Assembly: GCA_020354025.1 (NCBI GenBank)
Contig: CP070638.1
Span: forward strand, 2,237,093 to 2,301,092
Direction of reading: 5' to 3'
Source: Fidelibacterota bacterium
GTDB taxonomy: Bacteria > Fidelibacterota > Marinisomatia > SCGC-AAA003-L08 > TS1B11
DNA length: 64,000 nt
A program made the position numbers and the translations under genes. A model generated the notes under the pieces. It worked only from the letters and a program-made list of their open reading frames with translations. It made no database searches and was not told where the DNA came from. Shown here piece after piece: positions 55,627-64,000 of this stretch; position 1 is the stretch's first letter, and every line of letters starts with the position of its first letter.

Positions 55627-56490
55627 ATGGACAACCTATGGAATGGGATAGCAGGCATCCTGACATACGACAAGGCTATGGCTTTGATCCGCGCATTGTT
55701 GGTCATCATCGCCGGCTACGCAGTTGCCAAACTCGCTGGCGTGGGTGTGAAGCGTCTGTTTCGTGAACGTCTCGAAACATCACGCCTGAGGATATTTCAC
55801 CGCAGCATCTACTATACCATCTTTCTTCTGTTCATCATCTCCGGCCTGAAGGAGCTCGGCTTCAATCTGAGTGTTATGCTCGGAGCTGCAGGTATTCTAT
55901 CAGTAGCGCTGGGTTTCGCCGCTCAAACTTCGGTTTCAAATCTGATCAGTGGATTGTTCCTGATAGGTGAACGGCCTTTTTCCGTTGGGGATAACATTCA
56001 GGTAGGTGATAAAATAGGCGAGGTGTTCGCGATCGACATGCTATCAGTCAAGTTGAGGACTTTTGATAACTTGTTCGTTCGGATCCCGAATGAGACTATG
56101 ATCAAAACTGACGTAATTACCCTGACCAAATTCCCCGAACGCCGGGTGGACCTGAAAATCGGGGTGGCCTACGAAGAGGACCTCGCTGCCGTGCGTCAGG
56201 TGTTATTAGAGGTGGCCGAGAATAATCCGCTATGCCTTAAGGAACCTGAGCCGGTATGTAATGTGCTGGGCTTTGGTGATTCCGGCATCGATCTATTATT
56301 CGGGGTCTGGGTTGAGACCGAAAACTTCCTGGCCTTGAAGAACAGTGTTCAGATGGAAGTGAAGCTAGCGTTTGATGAGAAGGGTATTGAAATTCCCTTC
56401 CCACATCTTACCTTGTCTCCTGGCCGTCCTGCGGAGCCCCTATCCGTAGATATCGTCAGAGCCGAGCTTGAGTCACCTGCTGCTGCCTAG
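55627..56490 (+). CDS. Small-conductance mechanosensitive channel, MscS family
   Basis: The 287 residues have three membrane helices. The third carries the pore pattern LGAAGILSVALGFAAQTSVSN and is followed by LISGLFLIGERPFSVGD, the MscS beta-domain entry. The alpha/beta cage runs to about 270. It opens on membrane stretch to release solutes after osmotic downshock. GGGAGG seven bases before the ATG supports the start. It is convergent with the ZntB-like gene and shares a terminator hairpin with it. Confidence 0.92.
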   Translation: MDNLWNGIAGILTYDKAMALIRALLVIIAGYAVAKLAGVGVKRLFRERLETSRLRIFHRSIYYTIFLLFIISGLKELGFNLSVMLGAAGILSVALGFAAQTSVSNLISGLFLIGERPFSVGDNIQVGDKIGEVFAIDMLSVKLRTFDNLFVRIPNETMIKTDVITLTKFPERRVDLKIGVAYEEDLAAVRQVLLEVAENNPLCLKEPEPVCNVLGFGDSGIDLLFGVWVETENFLALKNSVQMEVKLAFDEKGIEIPFPHLTLSPGRPAEPLSVDIVRAELESPAAA

Positions 56491-56509
56491 CCAGCTGACA
56501 GCGCAAGGG

Positions 56510-56539
56510 GACGAGGGGGACCAGCTGGTTCCCCTCGTC
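56510..56539. terminator. Shared 30-bp palindromic terminator hairpin
   Basis: GACGAGGGG (56510-56518) mirrors CCCCTCGTC (56531-56539) and the centre ACCAGCTGGT is itself palindromic, so nearly all 30 bases pair. It lies 20 bases after the MscS stop and one base from the ZntB-like stop on the other strand. A bidirectional terminator or 3'-end stabiliser is likely, although a T tract is lacking. Confidence 0.6.
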
Positions 56540-56540
56540 A

Positions 56541-57527
56541 TCACAGCCACCGCAGCTTGCGGAATAGGACGATCTGGAGCGAAAAAACACCCACCAGGAT
56601 TGTCGTTACAGACAGAAAGCCCCATGGGCTCTGACCACCCGGGATACCACCGACGTTGATACCCAGCAAGCCGGTTAAAAACATTAGGGGGAGAAAAATA
56701 GCGGCCACTACCGCCAGGACGTACATCCGGCGCTCGACCTGTTTTGACATGTAGTTGTTAATCTCCTCCTGGGTAACCGAGGCACGGTCGCGGGCTGATC
56801 CTAGCTCTTCCAGATAATGAATCGTCCGGTCTAACACCTCGACAAGATGTCTTCGGTCTTCATCCTGCAACAGGAGACTATCCATCCCCAGGATGAGCCC
56901 CAACGCCTCCCGCTGAGGGGCAAGATGGCGCCGCAGGGCGACGATCTGACGCCGAACTTTCGCCAACCGGTCACTCACATCGCCGTGATGCCCGCTCACC
57001 ACCGCCTCTTCCAGATCCTCCACCTCGTCCGTAATGTTCTCGATGAGATCCATCATTCGCTCCACCAAGCGTTCCCCTAGGATAGCCAGAAATTCGCCCG
57101 GCGTGGTAGGACCGTGGCCCGCTCCTAGTGCTAGTCGCAAATCATCGATAGAACGGACAAATCGCAAACGAGTAGTGATGATACGGTGCGCGTCAATATA
57201 GATCCGGATAGATACCATATCTTCCGGGTCGTCGCCCTCGTTCAGGTTAATACCCCGCAAAACCGTCAGGAAGCCTTCCCCGCTGGGGATACTACGTGGC
57301 CGGACATCTTCCCTCGTCAGGATGTCACAAACGGTTTCTTCGAGACCGCTTTTCTCCCTCAGCCATTGATCTGTGAAAGCGGAGTCCCCTTCCATGTGGA
57401 GCCAGAGGGTGCCGGCAGACGCATCCCAAGCCTCAATGTCTTCCCACGTGACGCTTCGCCCACCACCATGACCATCAAGCAGGTAGGCCGAAATCAATCC
57501 CCGGTTAGTCAATTGATCAGCGTTCAT
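56541..57527 (-). CDS. CorA-superfamily metal transporter, ZntB-like
   Basis: The 328 residues have a long cytoplasmic alpha/beta and helical funnel (1-265) and two C-terminal helices. The signature after the first helix is GINVGGIPGG, the ZntB form, rather than the GMN-F of classic Mg2+ channels. ZntB moves Zn2+ and perhaps other divalent ions, probably with protons. GGAGAT before the ATG supports the start. It is 48 bp downstream of the DUF481-like gene on the same strand. Confidence 0.88.
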   Translation of the reverse strand: MNADQLTNRGLISAYLLDGHGGGRSVTWEDIEAWDASAGTLWLHMEGDSAFTDQWLREKSGLEETVCDILTREDVRPRSIPSGEGFLTVLRGINLNEGDDPEDMVSIRIYIDAHRIITTRLRFVRSIDDLRLALGAGHGPTTPGEFLAILGERLVERMMDLIENITDEVEDLEEAVVSGHHGDVSDRLAKVRRQIVALRRHLAPQREALGLILGMDSLLLQDEDRRHLVEVLDRTIHYLEELGSARDRASVTQEEINNYMSKQVERRMYVLAVVAAIFLPLMFLTGLLGINVGGIPGGQSPWGFLSVTTILVGVFSLQIVLFRKLRWL

Positions 57528-57575
57528 TTTTTTATCTCCTCTGATGCTGGTGAGATGATCCTCAACTGCTTCTGC

Positions 57576-58403
57576 TTATTTAAATCTATATGAAAAGCCA
57601 TTGGCGATATCCAGGTCCAACGCTTTCACTCCCCCCGGCGGCTCACTGTCGTGACGCAGATTCATGTCAATCGTCAACTCCAGGCGCTTTGTGAGAGCTA
57701 CTTTCAAAGTCGTACGGACAAGAATCCGGTAATCGCTAAGGCGCCGCGTATCCACCTGGAAGTAAGCGGTAGTAAGAATTGCCAGCGACTCCTTCGGTAT
57801 CCAGTTCAGCACCATATAGTTTGTGGAGCGGAGTAATGACGCAAGAGCACCATGGATAGGATCCCCTTTGGTATCATCAGGTCCGGTATCGATCTCCTCG
57901 CGTTCCCACATGAGTCCGATTCCCGTCGCCAACCGCAGGTGTTCTGAGAATAATTTCACCTGCTCCATTTCATCCCACTTTATCCGCAGTCCACCACCGA
58001 CAAGTTGCCGGTCTTCCAGATTGATAAACTCGTTGAATTCCTTCTGCACGAACATCTCGCCGTACAGTGACCTCCGCAAAGACTTCACGGTGCGCAAGTG
58101 GGAGAATCCTTTGTTGATGAACAGAAGCTTGTCTTTGGTACTGATCCGATAATTTGAGACTAAAAATATCTGCCCCCAGTCATGAATGTAGTCTAAGCGT
58201 AGGTTGGATCGATTCTGAAACAGACTCGAGTTACCATCGGTATAGCCGATGTTGCCACCCAGATTAAAATGGAATCCTGGACTGAGGCCTTCTATCCGCA
58301 TCGCTTCGGTGTTAACCTGCGCCATGCTAATCGCGACAGGAGAAAGCCAGAGGATGACAACTACCCAACACCAATTTCGAGAAAGAGATTTCTTCATCGT
58401 CAT
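57576..58403 (-). CDS. Outer-membrane beta-barrel protein, DUF481-like
   Basis: About 275 residues. A signal peptide (about 1-29, ending ISMAQ) is followed by repeated amphipathic strands and a C-terminal aromatic-basic end (GFSYRFK). Stretches such as GNIGYTDGNSS and NRSNLRLDYIHDWG resemble DUF481 (YdiY-like) salt-induced outer-membrane proteins. GGAGGG seven bases before ATG-ACG-ATG fixes the start at 58403 and rejects an upstream in-frame ATG. The role is unknown. Its neighbours are ion transporters. Confidence 0.65.
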   Translation of the reverse strand: MTMKKSLSRNWCWVVVILWLSPVAISMAQVNTEAMRIEGLSPGFHFNLGGNIGYTDGNSSLFQNRSNLRLDYIHDWGQIFLVSNYRISTKDKLLFINKGFSHLRTVKSLRRSLYGEMFVQKEFNEFINLEDRQLVGGGLRIKWDEMEQVKLFSEHLRLATGIGLMWEREEIDTGPDDTKGDPIHGALASLLRSTNYMVLNWIPKESLAILTTAYFQVDTRRLSDYRILVRTTLKVALTKRLELTIDMNLRHDSEPPGGVKALDLDIANGFSYRFK

Positions 58404-58727
58404 ACCACGTCCCTCCAATAAAAATGAATGCTCCAAGACGGATCATTATTATTTTACAATGGCTTAGCATGATCTACAAATAGTTCTGCTAATTGAGACA
58501 TAAAAACGAGAGTAATAAACCAGAAGGGACTTAGAGGAAAGGGTGAGAGGTAGACTCATAAGTCATGATGAAACTCCACTACAATACATGGAGCAGTTTA
58601 TCAGGTATTGAGGCTACTGGAAACGACATTTTCTATTAACCCATCAAAGAATCTACTGGATGTCACGCTCTCGGTTATGGTACACCAATCAGAATAGGTA
58701 TTACATTCAGTAGAAAGGGGGGATCCC
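58404..58727. other. Divergent gap between DUF481-like and antiporter genes
   Basis: AT-rich with no gene or strong inverted repeat. It should hold promoters for both divergent genes, but no -35/-10 boxes could be chosen. Confidence 0.3.
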
Positions 58728-60548
58728 TTGGTTGAACGTTTTCTTATCGGGCTGGCCAGTATCATAATTCTTGGCATTGGCTCCCAGTGGCTCGCCTGGC
58801 GACTACACCTACCCTCAATCTTGATCCTGCTCCTGATGGGCTTGATCGCTGGTCCCATAACCAATTTCTTACAGCCCGACGCGCTCTTCGGGGATTTACT
58901 GGTTCCGCTTATCTCCATCGCGGTGGCCCTGATCCTCTTTGAAGGTGGTTTGAGCCTAAGGATTAACGAGCTACGGGGAACCAGCCGGGTTGTTTCTAGT
59001 ATAGTCACCGTTGGAGCCTTGCTCACATGGGGCATAGGAGCCTGGGCTGCCTACGCTCTTCTGGGGCTCGAGGGGAAGCTAGCCATCCTGCTGGGTGCTA
59101 TCTTGATTGTCACCGGACCAACGGTAATCGGTCCTCTGCTCCGACACGTCCGGCCAACCCGGCAGATCGCATCAATCCTGAAATGGGAAGGCATCGTTAT
59201 CGATCCTATCGGGGTTATTGTTTCACTGCTGGCGTTCGAAGCTCTCCTTGCTACCGAGACCCAATCCGCAACTCATGCAACATTGCTGGTGCTGCTGAAA
59301 ACTATATCCTTCGGCACGCTCATCGGAGCACTGGGCGCGGGTATTCTCATTTTCCTTTTCAAACGATACTGGGTACCGGATTTCCTGCAGGAAACACTGA
59401 CCCTCACGGTAGTGATCGGAGCTTATGTCGGATCAGGACTGTTGCAGGAGGAATCGGGCTTGTTGGCGGTGACACTCATGGGTATCCTCCTGGCCAATCA
59501 GAAATCGGTCAGCGTGGTTCACATCGTCGAGTTCAAAGAGAACCTGCGGGTCCTGTTAATATCCAGCCTCTTTATCCTGCTCGCCGCCCGATTGAAGCTG
59601 GATTACTTGGCTGATCTGGGTTGGAACAGTGTGATCTTCCTGATCATTCTTATGTTCGTCGCCCGGCCACTTACTGTTCTGAGCTCAACCCTGAAATCGA
59701 AATTGACCTGGAGAGAGCGGGCACTCCTGATGTGGATCGCGCCCCGCGGCATTGTCGCCGCCTCTGTAGTATCGATCTTCGCTTTGCGTCTCAGCGAAGT
59801 TGGCTATCCCCAAGCAGTACAGCTCGTGCCGCTTACCTTCCTGGTTATCGTGGGCACGGTGGCTGTCTATGGACTCACCGCTAGATCCGTAGCGAAGATG
59901 TTAGGCGTTGCCCAGCTTAATCCTCAGGGAGTATTGTTTATGGGAGCTCACCCCTGGGCGCGTGAAATGGCCCAGGTGCTTCAGGAAAAAGGATTGCGTG
60001 TGCGGCTTGTGGACACCAACTGGGAACGTATCTCAGCTGCCCGGATGGCCGGCCTTCCCGCCCACTATGGCAGCGCTATCTCCGAAGATGCCCTGGATCG
60101 GCTCGATCTGAACGGCATTGGACGTCTTCTCGCGCTTACCGCGAACGATGAAGCCAACTCGCTAGCCGCCTTGCACTTCGCGGAGATCTTTGGGCGCCAG
60201 GAGCTTTACCAACTCGCGCCTGCAGCCCAATCGACGGAAACTATCTCGGAATACACCCCTCTGCATCTCCGCGGCAGGTTCCTTTTCAGTACCGGGGCCA
60301 CTTATCTGGCACTCTCCGAACTTAAAGCACAAGGTGCAGTCATCAAAACCACAAACCTTACAGACAGCTTCGATTTCAGCGCGTACCAGCAGCAGTACGG
60401 GGAATCCGCGATCCCTCTGTTCCTCATCGATCAGGATCGCAACTTACGCATATTCACCGTGGAGGGAGATCTGACACCGGAGAAGGGTCAGGTCTTGATC
60501 AGTATGGTGAAGGAGTCGGGGACCCCTTCTGAAATTGAAAAAAACTGA
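58728..60548 (+). CDS. Cation/proton antiporter, CPA1 family with TrkA-N-like domain
   Basis: The 606 residues have about 12-13 helices with FEGGLSL in helix 3, TGPTVIGPLLRHVRP in the unwound helix and WEGIVIDPIGV carrying the ion-binding Asp. A Rossmann-type TrkA-N-like domain follows (about 395-520, VLFMGAHPWAREMAQVL), then a short C-terminal part. This is the NhaP/Nha-Ksp layout, exchanging Na+ or K+ for H+. The start is TTG with a long purine run AAGGGGGG before it. Its stop is 19 bp from the stop of the convergent DUF21 gene. Confidence 0.9.
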   Translation: MVERFLIGLASIIILGIGSQWLAWRLHLPSILILLLMGLIAGPITNFLQPDALFGDLLVPLISIAVALILFEGGLSLRINELRGTSRVVSSIVTVGALLTWGIGAWAAYALLGLEGKLAILLGAILIVTGPTVIGPLLRHVRPTRQIASILKWEGIVIDPIGVIVSLLAFEALLATETQSATHATLLVLLKTISFGTLIGALGAGILIFLFKRYWVPDFLQETLTLTVVIGAYVGSGLLQEESGLLAVTLMGILLANQKSVSVVHIVEFKENLRVLLISSLFILLAARLKLDYLADLGWNSVIFLIILMFVARPLTVLSSTLKSKLTWRERALLMWIAPRGIVAASVVSIFALRLSEVGYPQAVQLVPLTFLVIVGTVAVYGLTARSVAKMLGVAQLNPQGVLFMGAHPWAREMAQVLQEKGLRVRLVDTNWERISAARMAGLPAHYGSAISEDALDRLDLNGIGRLLALTANDEANSLAALHFAEIFGRQELYQLAPAAQSTETISEYTPLHLRGRFLFSTGATYLALSELKAQGAVIKTTNLTDSFDFSAYQQQYGESAIPLFLIDQDRNLRIFTVEGDLTPEKGQVLISMVKESGTPSEIEKN

Positions 60549-60567
60549 TCTGAACCACTGCACCGGT

Positions 60568-61605
60568 CTACCTGTGTTTTGAGAAGTACACCTGTTCCTG
60601 CTGTGCAATACCTCGCATTAGCCGCCCCAGGATGTCAGCACCCGTAATGACTCTTTTCACATCACCTGCCCATACCAGGATGATGTCCCGGTCGATGACG
60701 TCGTCACCGGGTCGGTCAGGATAGACCTTGAGTTGGAGGATGATATCACCAAGATTGGTAGCAGCGTCCCGGACGATAATAGGGCGGTGACAATGAACAA
60801 GTGGCTGGAAGGTCTCCCGCTCAAATAATCCTGCCCGGAGGAATGAGTCCGAGTTCAGCACAAAGTGCGGTTCACCGCTGTCATCAATAATAATCATCCA
60901 TTTTTTATCTGGAGCGTGAACTTTTTGTAGGAAAGTATCTGTGCAGACACCTTCAAAGGAGGGGAATTCAGGCTGATTATCACGGATGGACAGTTGGAGA
61001 ATGCTGTCTGGATCTATGGGTTCACCCTCGGTGGATACGGAAAGATCATCGATAGCGAGAAAATTTAGCGCTCCTCGACCTTCGACATGATCGATTTCCG
61101 TGCTTGGTTTCTCCATATGAATTTTCAGCAGTTCCTGGAAATCCTGCTCCTTGAAATAGGCTATCCCTTCATGCCCCAACCATAGGTTTAAAAGCCACGC
61201 TGTGGGCTTTGCTACCGGGAAGAGTACGAACTGGTAGAAGCGTAACAGGGGCGTCAACAAGGATGCAGTCTGCAGTGCGTGTCGGGAGAAGTAGGCTTGC
61301 GGCACAATCTCACCTAAAAAGGTTATTAGAACCGTTGAAAAGATAAACGCCATCACCCCAGCCAACACTGAATTGGACAGCAATGTCAGGAGTACATTTA
61401 TCCCAACATTTCCCCAGAGAATCGTGGTTAGTAAGAAGTTGGCATCACTGCGGAGGGCAAGGATTTTCGAGGCATTGCGGTTGTTCTGGGACGCCTCCAC
61501 TTCCAGTCGCAACCTGCTGATACTGAACACAGCCAGGTTCAGCCCGGAAAATATAGCCGACTGAGAGATACAAAAAGCGATACCGAGCCAGACATAGATT
61601 TCCAT
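60568..61605 (-). CDS. CNNM/DUF21-domain membrane protein
   Basis: The 345 residues begin with a DUF21 transmembrane domain (about 1-155, with SGLNLAVFSISRLRLEVEA and TTILWGNVGINVLLT), the CNNM/CorC fold for Mg2+ or other divalent export. The C-terminal part is where paired CBS domains normally sit. It is shorter and diverged here, and only one CBS-like segment (about 275-335, with VIDRDIILVWAGDVKRVITG) is suggested. No CorC_HlyC domain is seen. Confidence 0.78.
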   Translation of the reverse strand: MEIYVWLGIAFCISQSAIFSGLNLAVFSISRLRLEVEASQNNRNASKILALRSDANFLLTTILWGNVGINVLLTLLSNSVLAGVMAFIFSTVLITFLGEIVPQAYFSRHALQTASLLTPLLRFYQFVLFPVAKPTAWLLNLWLGHEGIAYFKEQDFQELLKIHMEKPSTEIDHVEGRGALNFLAIDDLSVSTEGEPIDPDSILQLSIRDNQPEFPSFEGVCTDTFLQKVHAPDKKWMIIIDDSGEPHFVLNSDSFLRAGLFERETFQPLVHCHRPIIVRDAATNLGDIILQLKVYPDRPGDDVIDRDIILVWAGDVKRVITGADILGRLMRGIAQQEQVYFSKHR

Positions 61606-61922
61606 GATACTGTTTGCTCCTATTGCTCATTTTCAAGGCTGGGGGGATCGTTCTCTTGAGGGCCAGGATACCTACATCGGAATTGAGTTTGTCGAGCAGC
61701 GTACCCAAAGGACTACCTTCGAGAGTTAGGGGAGATCCCATCCAAATCTGATAAGGGCATGTCTACTGATTCCAGGTGATACCGATCATCTTAAAACTAG
61801 AGGAAACAACCTGCTGTTCTAAGACTCTATTTGAATCCGATCTTGGATGCCAAACACTTATCCACTCGTCAATCGGGGAGTGGGCTGGTCTCCTCAAGTT
61901 ACTGTTTAGGAGTATTTCACAG
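61606..61922. other. Gap between DUF21 and CaCA genes
   Basis: A possible universal-stress-protein remnant lies here and is listed separately. The rest shows no structure worth naming. Confidence 0.3.
61643..61762 (-). pseudogene. Possible C-terminal remnant of a universal stress protein-like domain
   Basis: Just before the DUF21 gene a short minus-strand frame reads QIWMGSPLTLEGSPLGTLLD then KLNSDVGILALKR, which resembles the last strand-loop-helix-strand of UspA-type domains (loop G-S-x2-x-LL, then DVxIL). A stop lies right before it and no start is present. It runs on past 61605, overlapping the DUF21 gene start in another frame. Only about 35 residues look family-like, so this is a weak call. 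Confidence 0.3.
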
Positions 61923-62867
61923 TTAACGGAATAGGCTCACCATATAACCAATATAAATGATCAGGAGCAATCCCCCCTCCCACCGATTCAGTACAAATCT
62001 GGAACGTACCATGGGCAATAGAAGCAGGGTAGTCAACAACAGAACTCCCATGTCGATCACAGTAATACCTTGCACCGTTGAGGGGCTGATCGTGACTGTC
62101 AGCCCGAGGATGCAGAGAATATTGAGGAAATTCGACCCCACCACATTCCCTACGGCGATATCGTTATTCTGCCTGATGGACGCTACCACAGAAGTGGCCA
62201 ACTCAGGAAGACTGGTACCCACCGCCACGAGGGTAAGGCCGATGATCGCATCGCTTACCGAAAACCAACGAGCAATCCCCACTGCTCCTTGAACAAACAG
62301 GTTCGCCCCCAGAACCAGCAACCCAAGTCCCACGATGACTAGAATCAACAGCCAAACCGGATTCTGGGGACGAAGTGGTACCGCTTGCTTGAATTGCTCC
62401 CGTACCTCCTTATCCCGCTCCGCCTTCGACTGAGAAACGGCAACTATCAGATACCCGATCAAGGCGGTAAGCAGGAACAAACCTTCCAGTCGCCCCAAGT
62501 ACCCGTTGATCATGAAGAGCGACAGGACGATTGAAATAGCGATCATGACGGGAATATCCCGCCGGATCAGCAGCGCGCTCGTCCGAATCGGACTAATCAG
62601 AGCACTTAATCCCAAGATAAGGGCGATATTGGCGATATTAGATCCCACCACATTTCCCAAGGCGATTTCTTCATTGCCCTTCAATGTTGCACTTAGACTC
62701 ACCACCAGTTCCGGAGTGCTGGTGCCAAAGGCCACCACGGTAAGACCCACTACCAACCCGCTGACTCCAAGTCGCAAAGCTAATCCCGAGCTGCCCCGTA
62801 CCAGGCTATCTGCTCCGATGATCAACAGAATTATGCCCACTAAAACGTAAACAATATTCAGCAGCAT
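61923..62867 (-). CDS. Calcium/sodium:cation exchanger, CaCA family (YrbG-like)
   Basis: The 314 residues have ten helices in two inverted halves. The alpha repeats are visible: GTSTPELVVSLSA with GNVVGSNIANIALILG in the first half and GTSLPELATSVVA with GNVVGSNFLNILCILG in the second. These form the ion site of Ca2+/cation exchangers. E. coli YrbG has 325 residues, so the length fits. Ca2+ against Na+, K+ or H+ cannot be resolved. Confidence 0.93.
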   Translation of the reverse strand: MLLNIVYVLVGIILLIIGADSLVRGSSGLALRLGVSGLVVGLTVVAFGTSTPELVVSLSATLKGNEEIALGNVVGSNIANIALILGLSALISPIRTSALLIRRDIPVMIAISIVLSLFMINGYLGRLEGLFLLTALIGYLIVAVSQSKAERDKEVREQFKQAVPLRPQNPVWLLILVIVGLGLLVLGANLFVQGAVGIARWFSVSDAIIGLTLVAVGTSLPELATSVVASIRQNNDIAVGNVVGSNFLNILCILGLTVTISPSTVQGITVIDMGVLLLTTLLLLPMVRSRFVLNRWEGGLLLIIYIGYMVSLFR

Positions 62868-63063
62868 GGCTTTCAGCCAATGAGTTGATCTTAGAAAAAA
62901 GGTTCCGAGAATACTTCAGTAGGAAACTACAAGAATAAATGCTCATCTGGGGAAAAAATATGAGCCAATTGCTAGTGATTAAATCAATTTATACTTTTCA
63001 AGGTGGTATTAGTGGTAATAGTACGTGCATAATTAAAATGAATATATCGGAGCCAATGCCTCC

Positions 63064-64000
63064 CTATTGACCTAATAGAGCTTCTGTTATGGCATCGAGA
63101 AACTCAGGTACCTCCGGTGGCGTCCGGGCAGTCACGACTTGTCCGTCGATGGAGGCCGCCCAGTCATTGTTGTATGTCCCCCCCATGATCCTCACCGCAT
63201 CTTTGCAGGAGCTCACCCCGGTAATATTCTTGCCACTTACCAGATCGGCAGCCGCTACGGCGATCGGTCCATGGCAGATTGCCGCGATAATCTTTCCCGC
63301 TTCATGGGCTCTCTTGAGAAAATCGATGGGGTCACCTGTTGCTACCATATTCCAGGGACAAAAGGCACCCGGGATCAGTACTACATCAAAATCTTCCATA
63401 CTGACATCGGAAAGTCTTTCAATCTGGTAATGACTCAGTGGTATTTCTTGGAGGGGTACGGATATCCCGAAATTACCCTGGACAACATCCAGGCCCAGCA
63501 TCGGAGGCCTTGACCGCATGGGTGGCGGGAATGTCGCCAGTGTAACATCCGCCCCGCGGTAGATAAGTTCCATTACAGGGACGGCAAGCTCAACGTCCTC
63601 GAAATCTTCGCCTGCGATTATCAATGCCCTTTTGCCTGCAAGTATCCCTTCCCTCTTGCCCACAAAATCAGGATCGAAGGCCTTGCACAGCTCCCGAAGA
63701 AAATCGGGCGTGTCCACCGTATTTCTGGCTGTAATGATGCTCCCATCCCGCACGACGGAGGCATCCGTAAATGTTCCGATTCTTTCCAGCATGAAAGATA
63801 CCACCCTGTTGCCTGTAGACTTTTTCCCATCCATGATGCCGGCAGTTATCAACGGTATTGAACCGCCGCCGATAGCTCCTATAATCCCTCCTCGCTCAGA
63901 GAATGACTTAATGAAGTTGATTACTTTATCTTCGGTCATCATAACATCGGCAGAGTGTCCACCGATAACAACCAGGGCATCGTATTTTCTGGGATTTGCC
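63064..64000 (-). CDS. Tandem DJ-1/PfpI-family protein, C-terminal part (5' end outside the window)
   Basis: Reading frame is open to the window edge: residues before the first internal ATG read YDALVVIGGHSAD, the strand before the first nucleophile elbow. The first domain has AIGGGSIPL where family members have A-x-C-H-G, so its cysteine is missing. The second domain (ALIIAGEDFEDVELAVP onward) is complete and keeps AAICHGP with the elbow cysteine. Two-domain DJ-1/PfpI proteins act as glyoxalase/deglycase-like or chaperone-like enzymes. The specific role here is unknown. The gene seems single. Confidence 0.85.
   Translation of the reverse strand, partial: ANPRKYDALVVIGGHSADVMMTEDKVINFIKSFSERGGIIGAIGGGSIPLITAGIMDGKKSTGNRVVSFMLERIGTFTDASVVRDGSIITARNTVDTPDFLRELCKAFDPDFVGKREGILAGKRALIIAGEDFEDVELAVPVMELIYRGADVTLATFPPPMRSRPPMLGLDVVQGNFGISVPLQEIPLSHYQIERLSDVSMEDFDVVLIPGAFCPWNMVATGDPIDFLKRAHEAGKIIAAICHGPIAVAAADLVSGKNITGVSSCKDAVRIMGGTYNNDWAASIDGQVVTARTPPEVPEFLDAITEALLGQ

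Overview
The window is one contiguous stretch of bacterial chromosome with no sign of a plasmid, prophage or insertion sequence. Three things point to the Fibrobacteres-Chlorobi-Bacteroidetes superphylum or a neighbour such as Marinimicrobia: a PorV/PorQ-type outer-membrane protein, a secreted protein ending in a type IX-like sorting domain, and a carboxypeptidase-regulatory-domain TonB receptor. Large two-module FtsX/MacB-like permeases, common in these groups, occur three times. Base composition is roughly balanced, with one clearly AT-rich gene (49350-50933). The phylum call is an inference from gene content, because no rRNA or ribosomal marker is present.

Layout. 1-6171 (minus) is an outer-membrane locus: TonB receptor, T9SS-like secreted protein, PorV-like protein. 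Next to it is a decayed, frameshifted beta-propeller 3-phytase remnant (6597-6960). 7323-20074 is a sugar and organic-acid region: GH78 alpha-L-rhamnosidase, tRNA-Leu(CAG), an orphan FtsX-type permease bounded by a duplicated tRNA 3' end, a DASS transporter, a second glycoside hydrolase-like protein and a sugar-porter MFS protein. 20424-29381 is a compact plus-strand molybdenum hydroxylase operon: two enzyme subunits, MoaA, a MOT1-type molybdate transporter, a MoaC-MoaB fusion, MoeA, a MOSC protein, a MocA-like nucleotidyltransferase and XdhC. 29705-36577 holds a DUF5107-TPR protein, an orphan methanol:corrinoid methyltransferase (MtaB) and a TetR-linked alpha/beta hydrolase. 36762-48199 has a TolB-like propeller lipoprotein, then a MacAB-like export operon (adaptor, ATPase, two permeases), divergent from an NtrC-type regulator and its histidine kinase. 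A near-consensus sigma-54 promoter precedes the export operon. 48575-55150 has two glycosyltransferases, an orphan MsmX/UgpC-type ATPase, an acetyltransferase, a tRNA-Leu-like gene interrupted by a hairpin array, and an ACS-type MFS carrier. 55627-62867 is a block of ion-transport genes: MscS, ZntB-like, CPA1 antiporter, CNNM/DUF21 and CaCA exchanger, plus a DUF481-like barrel. The window ends inside a tandem DJ-1/PfpI gene.

How it fits together. The glycosidases with the sugar and uronate carriers suggest use of rhamnose- or uronate-containing polysaccharides. The Moco operon seems able to take up molybdate, make most of the cofactor and mature its own hydroxylase, with MoaD and MoaE needed from elsewhere. 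The two-component pair most likely switches on the adjacent exporter through sigma-54.

The most unusual signals are the three-unit 20-bp hairpin array inside the T loop of a tRNA-Leu(UAA)-like gene, the tRNA-Leu(CAG) 3'-end duplication around a lone permease, the sigma-54 promoter with upstream inverted repeats, the phytase remnant, and several structured leaders.
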